Translations under genes and position numbers: made by a program | Shown here: positions 49,085 through 58,600 of the stretch, in pieces | Numbering within the stretch: the stretch's first letter is position 1 | Layout: the number at the start of each line of letters is the position of its first letter | Notes under the pieces: model-generated | Databases searched by the model: none | Seen by the model: only the letters and a program-made list of their open reading frames with translations | What the model was told of the DNA's origin: nothing | NCBI RefSeq assembly: GCF_037176765.1 | Contig: NC_090034.1 | Span: 97,239,500 to 97,303,499 of the forward strand | Length of the DNA: 64,000 nucleotides | Source: Anolis sagrei | Lineage: Eukaryota; Chordata; Lepidosauria; Squamata; Anolidae | Direction of reading: 5' to 3'

Positions 49085-49232
49085 GGCCCCTTCTACACTG
49101 CCATATAAAATCCAGATAATCTGCTTTGAAATGGATTATATGGCAATGTAGACTCGTATAACTCAGTTCAAAGCAGATAATGTGGATTATCCATTTTCAT
49201 AACCTGGATTATATATCAGTATAGAAGGGGGC
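49085..49232. mobile_element. foldback MITE (CCTTCTACACTGCCATAT family)
   Basis: The arms CCCCTTCTACACTGCCATAT and ATCAGTATAGAAGGGGG are inverted, with AATCTGCTTTGAAATGG inside. Related units form the minisatellite at 53.2 kb. Confidence 0.8.
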
Positions 49233-49419
49233 TTGAAAAAAGCACACAGGTGCAATGGTTTGATTTATTGGACTGGGGACACTTGTAAGATCAAAGTTCG
49301 AATATCTCCTTAGACATGGAAACTCACTAATGAGCACAAGAAGATCACATTCTTTCAGCTTCAGAGGACAATAATGTCAACTCTCCTCTGAACAAATCCT
49401 ATCAAGAAAACTAGCTGTG

Positions 49420-49927
49420 GCATAGCTAGTTAGTAGCCAGCTGCATTGAATCACTACTGACTGAGAGATCATGAGTTCGAAGCCAGCCCAGGTCGGAGTG
49501 AGCTCCTGACCATTAATAGTCTAGCTTGCTGTTGACTTATGCACCCCGAAAGACAGTTGCATTTGTCAAGTAGGAAATTTAGGTACCGCTTTATGCGGGG
49601 AGCCTAATTTAATTAATTTACGACACCATAAAACCTTCCAGCAGCATGCGTAAGAATGAGGAAGTACTCCACAAGTGGATGGTGAGGCGACAGCTCCCCC
49701 TGTGGCCAGAACTGAGCATACCCTCATAAAGCCGGCAAGCTGGAATGTTAAATTGCCTCTGTGTCTGTCTATATATTTATTTATTTACAGTATTTATATT
49801 CCGCCCTACAATGCATATATACATGGCATTGAATGTTTGCCATGTATATGTGCATTGTAATCCGCCTTGAGTCCCCTGCGGGGCGAGAAGGGCGGAATAT
49901 AAATACTGTAAATAAATAAATAAATAA
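49420..49927 (+). mobile_element. tRNA-headed SINE with L2-type tail and an inverted tail copy
   Basis: tRNA-like head (GGCATAGCTAGTTAGTAGCC; box B GATCATGAGTTCGAAGCC), long body (GGTACCGCTTTATGCGGGGA) and tail CCGCCTTGAGTCCCCTGCGG plus AAATAAATAAAT. Inside, about 49779-49822 is the same tail in reverse (TTTACAGTATTTATATTCCG), so the 3' end can fold back. Confidence 0.7.
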
Positions 49928-50400
49928 TAGATAAGCCTGAGAGTTGCCATCAGTTGGAAACAACTCAAAAGCACACAATAACAACTTTATTATTGTCTAA
50001 TTTGTTTTTATTCTGTCTTTTCCCCAATAATGGGACAGAGGATCACAGAAGATTAAAACCAATAAAAAAATTAAAAATCAGAAACCTGTTTCTTTCCATT
50101 CATGCACTGTTGTTGTTTTTTTTTAAAAAAATGTGTGCAATTAACAGCATGTAAAACTCAAAAAAATAATATTTTTTGAAAAATCACAGCATTTCTCCTC
50201 CTCTCTATCTTTAGGTTTTTCCTGTTTTGTTTGTTTGTTTGTTTGTTTTGCAACTGTGGTGGTGTCACAACAACTCTTAAATGGAGCAGGTGAGTTGCAC
50301 AATTCCAGCCTTTTCTGGGGCAAAAACAGCTCAGGGCTGCCATCCTCTGATGGAAATGAGCATTGTATAGTTATACTTTGAAATGTGACCATTTCAGGAA
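49928..50400. other. intergenic; short SINE tail
   Basis: 49940-49985 carries the SINE tail GTTGGAAACAACTCAAAAGC. The rest is AT-rich and unrecognised. Confidence 0.4.
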
Positions 50401-50401
50401 G

Positions 50402-50716
50402 CTTACACTGCAGAATAAATGCAGTTTGATGCCACTGCCACTTTATCTGTCAAGGCTGTATATGATAGAATCCTGGGAGTTGTAGTTTAACAAGGACGTT
50501 GGACTTCTTTCCCCCAAAAGTTCTGGTGCCTCATTAAGCTATAAGCCCAGGATTTCATAGCATTGAGCCACGGCAGTTAAAGTGGTATCGAACTGCATTA
50601 ATTCTACAGTGTAGATGAGGCAGGGGCAAACTTCGGCCCACAGTTCCTAACAGCACTGGCTATTAGAAATTGTGGGTGTTGAAGTCCAAAACACCTGGAT
50701 AGATGAAGTTTGCCCA
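50402..50716. mobile_element. two foldback MITEs
   Basis: 50402-50620: TTACACTGCAGAATAAATGC against GCATTAATTCTACAGTGTAG. 50628-50716: a worn copy of the GGGCAAACTT/AATTCCTAACAG family seen at 11.4 kb. Confidence 0.72.
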
Positions 50717-50756
50717 TAATAAGTGTAGATGCACCCAAGATCTCCAAATCACTGGC

Positions 50757-51286
50757 TTTATACTTTATTAGTCGTCCCTTGCTATGTGTTGCTGTGGCCA
50801 AGGCTGTGTATAAGTATTTTGTGTATGTATGTATGTGTGTATATATTTGTGTATATGTGTGTTTGCGTATATATATGTGGTTTTGTGCATGCGTTGTAAT
50901 GTATTTTTTGTTTTTTGCCTTTTTATGTCTCTTCTGCAGTGCTTTTCAATGTTTTTATGAGTGATGGTCACTCGTTGGCCTGATAGGTGTGTTGTGTCCA
51001 AATTCAGTGTGAATTCACCCAGTGGTTTTTTTTAGTTATGTTAATCCTACAAACAAACATTACATTTTTATTTATATACTAGCTGTCCTCTGCCATGCAT
51101 TGATGTGGTCCACTCTGTGTACATGTGTTTTGTGTGTGTATATATGTGTATACGTGTATATATTTGTGTATATATGTGGTTTTGCGCAAGAATTGTAATG
51201 TATTTTTATTTTGGGGGGCTTTTAAAGTCTTTTCCGCTGTGTTTTTCAGTGTTTTTATAAGTGATGGTCATTTGTTGGCCTGCTTG
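50757..51286 (+). repeat. two tandem copies of an unclassified interspersed repeat
   Basis: Each copy starts near CTGTGGCC or TGTGGTCC after TACTAGCTGT-like wording, has TTTTATGAGTGATGGTCA, and ends TTTTTATTTATATA. Copy 1 is about 50757-51082; copy 2 (51083-51286) is cut by the promoter-like segment. Further copies lie at 60.4 and 62.6 kb. Class unknown. Confidence 0.65.
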
Positions 51287-51743
51287 GCCCGGTTGTTTTT
51301 ATTTATTTATTTATTATTTATTTACTTTATTTCTATACCGCTTTTCTCAGCCCTTAGGCGACTCAAAGCGGTTTACATAGTACAAATTATCAAGACAGCA
51401 TCAAAAGCAATTAAAACACATTATACATTATCAATATCAATAAACAATCATTATCATAACGCCTCAACAACAAATCAGAATCCATTCTCATAATCCTTTG
51501 TTTCATGTTCCTATGTTCGATTGCACCGTGTTCCTATATTCAATTGCACTGTTTAGCCAAACGCTTGTTCGAAGAGCCAGGTCTTCACCTTCCTCCGGAA
51601 CGCCAGCAACGAAGGGGCCTGTCTGATGTCTACAGGTAGGGCATTCCACTACCTGTAGTGGAATGCCCTACTAGTTGTTGTTTTTACTGCGTGTGATGTC
51701 AGACTGAGCGATGCTGGGAGGAGTGACAACCCGGAAATACCTC
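51287..51743 (+). promoter_or_regulatory. decayed duplicate of the RAB4B core promoter, split by an L2
   Basis: 51677-51743 aligns to 52402-52468 over 67 bases with 7 differences, including the CRE position (TGATGTCA at 51694-51701 against TGACGTCA) and the ETS-like ACAACCCGGAAAT. Four differences are CpG to TpG in this copy. CCCGGTTGTTTTT at 51288-51300 matches 52398-52410, so the copy continued leftward before the L2 (51301-51676) entered. Confidence 0.8.
51301..51676 (-). mobile_element. L2-type LINE 3' end, antisense, with hairpin at its 5' junction
   Basis: Reverse tail TTATTTACTTTATTTCTATACC, then CCAGGTCTTCACCTTCCTCC. At the junction, 51636-51650 and 51657-51671 are perfect 15-base complements around a 6-base loop. 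GGTTGTTTTT and GTTGTTTTT flank the insert (51291-51300 and 51677-51685). Confidence 0.83.
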
Positions 51744-52140
51744 ATTTGGCGGGGACGAGAGACAGGGCCTTCCCTGTGGTGGCCCTTTGCCTGTGGAACT
51801 CCCTGCCTAAGGATATTAAATCAGCCCCCTCGCTCCTGACCTTTCGAAAAAGAGTAAAAACTTGGCTCTTTGAGCAAGCATTCGGAACCTCGGGATAAAT
51901 AGAAAAAACTTGAATCGGAAATTGACTCAGGAACGGCCAAGACGATGGAACGGATGAGGATTTGAACAAGAGGACATAGTTTTTAAATTTTTATTAGCCA
52001 TTGTCTTTATGCAACTGTGTGTCTTTTTGTTTTATCAATGTATGTATTTATGGCATCGAATTGTGCCGACTGTGTGTGCCGCCCTGAGTCGCCTTCGGGC
52101 TGATATGGCCGGATAGAAATAATGTAAATAAATAAATAAA
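51744..52140 (+). mobile_element. L2-type LINE 3' end, sense
   Basis: It starts TTTGGCGGGGACGAGAGAC and includes TTTCGAAAAAGAGTAAAAAC. The tail is CCGCCCTGAGTCGCCTTCGG plus AAATAAATAAAT. Confidence 0.87.
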
Positions 52141-52400
52141 TAATAAGAGGACCATTGTGGGAAGCAGGTGATTTAGATTTCCATGCAAGACTGTTTCAAA
52201 AGGAGGACAACAAGAGGTGCCAGAAGGAAATAATTCATCAGTGTATCTGATAGTGTTGCCAGGTGTTCAAAAAACGAATAAAAGTTATGAAAACTTATTT
52301 CCAAGTTTGTGTTCTGCCTCAGTGCATTCTGGCCTTCGAACGCTAGGGGCCGCTGTGTCAACGCGAAGACTCCAGGAGGGCGTGGCTAAATGCGGCGCCC
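52141..52400. other. unique DNA upstream of the RAB4B promoter
   Basis: No repeat recognised; CpG rises from about 52330 toward the promoter. Confidence 0.45.
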
Positions 52401-52640
52401 GGTTGTTTTTACTGCGCGTGACGTCAGACTGAGCGACGCAGAGAGGAGCGACAACCCGGAAATGCCTCGTCTCCCGGTGGCCGCCATATTGGCCGGCTCC
52501 CTGGGCGCCGCCATGTTTTGAGAGTCGTTCCCAGGAGCAGCAGCTGCCTCAGTGAGAGAAGGAAGGAGAGAAGAAAAGAAGGGAAGAGGAGGAGGAGAGG
52601 GAAGAGGAGAGGGGCTGCCTCCCTCCCCACCGAGCCAGCC
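52401..52640 (+). promoter_or_regulatory. RAB4B CpG promoter and 5' UTR
   Basis: Palindromic CRE TGACGTCA (52419-52426), ETS-like CCGGAAAT (52456-52463) and two YY1-type sites, GCCGCCATATTG (52480-52491) and GCCGCCATG (52507-52515), lie in a CpG-rich, TATA-less stretch. That is the make-up of a housekeeping promoter. The second YY1 site contains ATG TTT TGA (52513-52521), a two-codon upstream reading frame if transcription starts before it. A purine-rich 5' UTR follows up to ATG 52641. Confidence 0.8.
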
Positions 52641-55600
52641 ATGTCTGAGACTTATGGTAAAGCGGGTCTTAAACTGAATGTGGGTGTCTGTGTTGAAAAC
52701 TGAGACTGGGGCCTGTCTTTTGGGAGGCCTGAAGGAATCACGAGGAGGTCAGCAGCTTTAGTGGTGGCTTGGTGAGAAATGGGGAAGGGCTGCTGGGTCT
52801 GCTAGAGTCTGTTTCTCTTACTCTTTAAAGCAGGCATGGGGAAACTTGGGCCCTCCAGGTGTTTGGGACTTCAGCTCCCACAATTCCTAACAGCCTCAGG
52901 CCCTGAAAGGGCCTGAGGCTGTTAGGAATTGTGGGAGTTGAAGTCCCAAACACCTGGAAGGGCCCAAGTTTCCCCATGTCTGCTTTAAAAATAAGATGCA
53001 AAGCTACACATTGATAATACTGGGAAAACAATAACAACAAAAAGACTTTTGTTTTATGACTTCGAGCAAGGTTTTGTTCAGAAGAGGTTTGCCATGGCCT
53101 TCCTCTGAGGCTGAGAGAGTGTGACCCACTCAAGGACAGGTTTCCGGATCCGAAAGGACCTCAACCTCCCTTCGACACTGCCGTACAATCCAGATGATCA
53201 AAGCAGAGAATTTACATCTGCTTTGAACTGGATTATATGAGACAACACTGTCATGTAATCCAGATTATCAAAGAAAATCCACGTTATTTGCGTTGGACTG
53301 GGTTATTTGGGTCTACACTGCTGTATAATCCATATTATTAAAGTAGAGAATCCACATTTATCTGCTTTGAACTGGATTTGATAAGTCTGCAATGCCGCAT
53401 AATCCAGATTATCAAAGCAGAGAATCTTCATCTGCTTTGAACTGGATTACATGAGTCAATACTGCCATATAATCTGGATTATCAAAGAAAATCCATGCGG
53501 TCTGCTTTGAACTGTGTTATATCAGTCTACACTGTCATATAATCCAGATTATCACAGCAGAGAATCCGTTTTTATCTCCTTTGAACGGGATTATCATATT
53601 AGTCTACATTACTGTATAATTCGGATTATCAACAAATCCACATTATCTGTTTTGAACCGGATTACATGGAGCCCCCGGTGGCGCAGTGGGTTAAACCCCT
53701 GTGCCGGCAGGACTGAAGGCCAACAGGTCACAGGTTCGAATCCGGGGAGAGGCAGATGAGCTCCCTCTATCAGCTCCAGCTCCTCATGCAGGGACATGAG
53801 AGAAGTCTCCCACAAATTTGATAAAACATCAAATCATCTGGGTGTCCCCTGGGCAATGTCCTTGCAGACGGCCAATTTTCTCACACCAGAAGCAACTTGC
53901 AGTTTCTCAGGTCGCTCCTGATACGACAAAAAAACAAAACAAAATCACAGTTCAAGAAGGATATTATTAAATGTCCAGATAAACGCCATCAAAATACTCC
54001 AAGGTTTAGAGGCCATGCCCTATGAGGAGCAGCTGAAAGAACTGGGTCTACTGAAACTTGGGGAAGAGTTGATGAAAAAGTGACATGTTAGCCAGGTTTA
54101 AATATTGGAAAGGATGTCCCATTGAGAAAGGGGCAAGCTTGTTTTCTGGTGCTCCAACATTTAGTAATACTGACAATTATACTAATACACAGTTTTCCAT
54201 TAAAGAGATTAGGACACTGTGGAGCAATAGATTCAAACCGTAGGAAAAAAAATACTCTACATAAATATTAGGAAGAACTTCCTAACAGTAAGAGCTGGTT
54301 GGCAGTGGATACACTGCCTTGGAGTAAGGTGGGGTTTTCTTCTCGCTTTCTTCAACGCTTTGATTTTAAGGCATAGCCCTACCAGGATTTTAAGCTGTGA
54401 GAATGCTTCCTATGTGGACCAAATGCTTGCCCAGATAACTGCTTGTTTTCCCCACAGCAGTGTATGGCACCACAACCTTTCCTTTTTTCCTTTCCATGCC
54501 TAAAGTGATGGTTGATGCAGGAAAGCTGCATCAAAGCTGTGAAACAAACCCCTAGTTAATTTCCGTTTAACCACACACATGAACCGATTGTGTTCCATTG
54601 GTTTGCAGCTGAAGAGTCCTGCTATTTGTTTTCATATTTTGCAAACCGGACTTGAAGGATTATTGCTGGGTGGGCATCTTGAAAGCCCTTCCGATTCTTC
54701 TCCTGAGCTCATAAATTGTAGAAGGCAGGATGAGGAAACTTAGATCATAATTATATCCTGTTTGCGGAGGAAATACTTCAGCTCCCCACTAATCACCCTC
54801 ATTACATTCCATTAGGTCAGGTTGTTCTTTTTCCCTCCATGTAAGACAAGCAAATAGAGGCTTTAGATCTTGGAAACTCCTGTTCCTGAATGAAATACCA
54901 GGACACATGTTATTTATTGCCAGTCTCCTGATAATTATACCCTTATTGCCACCTTGGTAGGTGAGCCAGATCGAGCAACGGAGTGCTGGTTCCATGGCAG
55001 ATAAGGATCTTAGCTAAGTGAATAGTTTTTCAAAGTGTTACAACACTAAACACATTCCCCTGTATACCAAACTGTACCAGTTCTGCACCGGTTTAATATA
55101 GAACACTTATGAAACTGGGAAGTTTGCAGCACCAAGAGGAAAGAGGGTGCAATTTAAAATGGGTGAAAGAGAAAGCTATGTTTGTAGACTTCTTATAGCA
55201 GTGGTCCTAATGCCGTGACCCCTTAATACAGTTCCTCATGTTGTGCTGACCCCCAACCATAACATTATTTTCGTTGCTACTTCATTACTGTCATTTTGCT
55301 ACTGTTATGAATCAGAATGTAAATATCTGATATGCAGGATGTATTTTCATTCACTGGACCAAATTTGGCACAAATACCCGATATGCCCAAATTTGAATAC
55401 TGGTGGGATTGCGGGGGGGGGGGGGGGTATTGATTTTGTCATTTGGGAGTTGTACTTGCTGGGATTTATAGTTCCCCTACAATCAAAGAGCATTCTGAAC
55501 TCCACTAGTGATGGGATTGAACAAACTTGGCACACAGAACTCCCATGACCAACAGAAAATACTGGAAGGGTTTGGTGGGCATTGTTCTTGAGTGTTGGAG

Positions 55601-58600
55601 TTGGAGTTCACCAACATCCAGAGAGCACTGTGGACTCAAACAATGATGGATCTGGACCAAACTTGGCAAGAATACTCAATATGCCCAAATGCTAACACTG
55701 GTGGAGTTTGCGGAAAATAGACGTTTGACATTTGGGAGTTGTAGTTGATGGGATTTATAGTTCACCTACAATCAAAGAGCATTCTGAACCCCACCAAAAT
55801 TAGAATTGGGCCAAACTTCCCACACAGAACCCCCCATGACCAACAGAAAACCCTGTGTTTCCTGATAGTCTTCGGCGACCTCTCTGACATCCCCTCATAA
55901 CCCCCTCAGGGGTACTAAACCCCAGGTTGAGAAACGCTGTCTTGTGGAAAAATACAGTTGTAAAGTTGGCGTGGGCTGGTCCATGAGGTCACGAAGAGTC
56001 AGAAACGACTGAACGAATGAACAACAACAACAAAAGTTGGAAAAAGTCTCTAATTCAGTCCCCTGAGAAGACTATGGTCTTGGAAAACAGAAATGAAAAT
56101 ATATTGTCAAAGGCTTTCATGGCTGGAATCACTGGATTGTTGTAGGTGTTTTCGGGCTATATGGCCATGTTCTAGAGGCATTCTCTCCTGACGTTTTGCG
56201 TGCATCTATGGCAAGCATCCTCAGTACCTCACTACATCTGAGGATTCTTGCCATAGATGCAGGCGAAATGTCAGGAGATAATGCCTCTAGAACATGGCCA
56301 TATAGCCCGAAAAAACCTACAACAACCCAATAAATGAAAATATCTTAATAGTTGTAATATTGCAAGAAACCAGACTTAACTGTTTCTGCAGCATGTACTG
56401 TGCAAACCTGTTCCGTTAAATTGGTGGAATAGCTTCCAGACATGGGACTATTTACTAGGTTGCTGTGGGTTTCCCGGGCTATATGGCCATATTCCAGAAA
56501 CATTCTCTCCTGACATTTTGCCCACATCTATGGCAGGCATCCTCAGAGGTTGAGGGGTCTGTTGGAAACTAGGCAAGTGAAGTTTTCTGAGTGTTGCTCT
56601 TTATTTACTCTCCTGATTTACTGTCCTGATTTAGAATGGTCCAGCATTTCTGTGTCCTCAAATAATATGCTGTGTCCAGGTTGGTTCATCAGGTGCTCTG
56701 CTATGGATGACTTCTCAGGTTGAAGTAGTCTGCAGTGCCTTTCATGTTCCTTGATTCATGTTAGGGCTTCAAACAGCTTATTATTTGAGAACGCAGAAAT
56801 GCTGGACCACTCTAACAACCACCATGTCAGACTACACAGAGAAGCCATTGAAATCCACAAGCATGTGGACAATTTCAACAGAAAGGAGAAAACAATGAAA
56901 ATGAACAAAATCTGGCTACCAGTATTTTTTTTTAAAAAACTCTAAAATGATGACAGTAAATAAAGAGCAACACTTAAGAAGCAGGGGAATTCCAGACAAG
57001 AATCAATCAGAGCCAGTGAACACCTCCCAACAAAGGATTCCCCTTGGTAGGAAGCAACCAGGCTTTGAAGCGGGAAGGCCATTAAATGCTAATTAAGGTG
57101 GCAGTTTGTAACATTCACACTTTCTCCCAACCTGGACGTTCCACAGTTATATAAACCTCACTTGCCTAGTTTCCAACAGACCCCTCAATCTCTGAGGATG
57201 CCTGTCATAGATGTGGGCAAAATGTCAGGAGAGAATGCTTCTGGATCATGGCCATAAAGCTCAGAAAACTCACAGCAACTCAGTGATTCTGGCCATGAAA
57301 GCCTTCAACAACACATTGGGAAAACATATTTAACCTGAATGGGCTGGTGCTTTGACAGTATGCAATCAACAAATATAGACCTTAAAAGTGTGCATTCAGT
57401 TGCCGTTGGCCTGTGGGTAGAAAGCGAAGGGTGTGGTATAGTGTGGGACATGCGCTGCAATCACATGAATGTTGTTGTTGCTACAGTTTTATAGGGGCTT
57501 GATCCACTTTTTAGGATGTTAGAGAGATCAAAGCCAGCTTTGATGCAAAAGCAGAAAACTAGAGACATTGTGAGCATTGAAAAATGTTTAAGGAGCAACT
57601 GACTTATTGGGATGGCTTGTGATCTGGAAGGATTTTTGTGATGATTTTGAGAGATGTGAGAAATTGTTGTTTTAGTTGTTTCAAAACTGGAAACTAGGAT
57701 TTAACTGCTTTTAGGAGTTTTTTAAAAGTGTTTAAAATTGATTGTCATTTTAGGAGCCCTTCTGGATTGGGAGACATATTTTCAATACAATAATTAATAA
57801 CTTTAAAAATCCCCATTCTTGCCATCTTTGTGTTTTGAAAGAAAAAGAAATCCCTATCTGTCCTTGCTTCTTTGCCTCTCACGTAGCTTTGCAGCAACCG
57901 TTCCTTAAATATTTTCCTAATACACAAAGGAGGAAAACGAATCCTGCGTCGGAGATAGTTTTATTGAACAAAGACAGTCTTATCTTAAATTGTGGAGGTG
58001 TTGATTCTTTTAGGGTGTGCCTCTTTCCATATAAACTGGATTGGTGCTTGTGAACTCCTGCCTGCTTTTATAGCCAGGTTGGAAAGATTTTACATCTTTG
58101 CCCTGGAAGGGTGTGTATTTATGTATATATAAATTTATGTTGTGTATAAACGATTGAAGAGAGAAAATGAATAGCTTAACAGGATTGTTTGCAATGATTT
58201 TGGTACTGCGGTGGTCCTGTTTTAGACAATCTTAGAACTAATGCCCCCCAAAATATCTTTATTACAAGTACTATAAAGGTCCTATAGCAGCAAAGATAAC
58301 TTCTCTAAGAGGGAAGAGAAGATAGGCATATTCTACAGCAGCGTTTCTCAACTTTGGGGTCAGGACCCCTGAGGGGGTCATGAGGGGGTGCTAGAGGGGT
58401 CGCCAAAGACCATCAGAAAGCACAATATTTTTTGTTGGTCGTGGGGGTTCTTTGTGGGAAGTTTCACACAATTCTATTGTTGGTGGGGTTCAGAATGCTC
58501 TTTGATTGTATGTAGGTGAACTATAAATGCCAGCAACTTCAACTCCCAAATGTCAAGTTCTGTTTCTCCCCAAACTCCACCAGTGTTCACATATGGACAT

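Noticed and set aside
40075-53937. tRNA-like boxes A and B at several places as tRNA genes
   Set aside because: Each is followed by the same SINE body and A-rich tail, and no cloverleaf closes.
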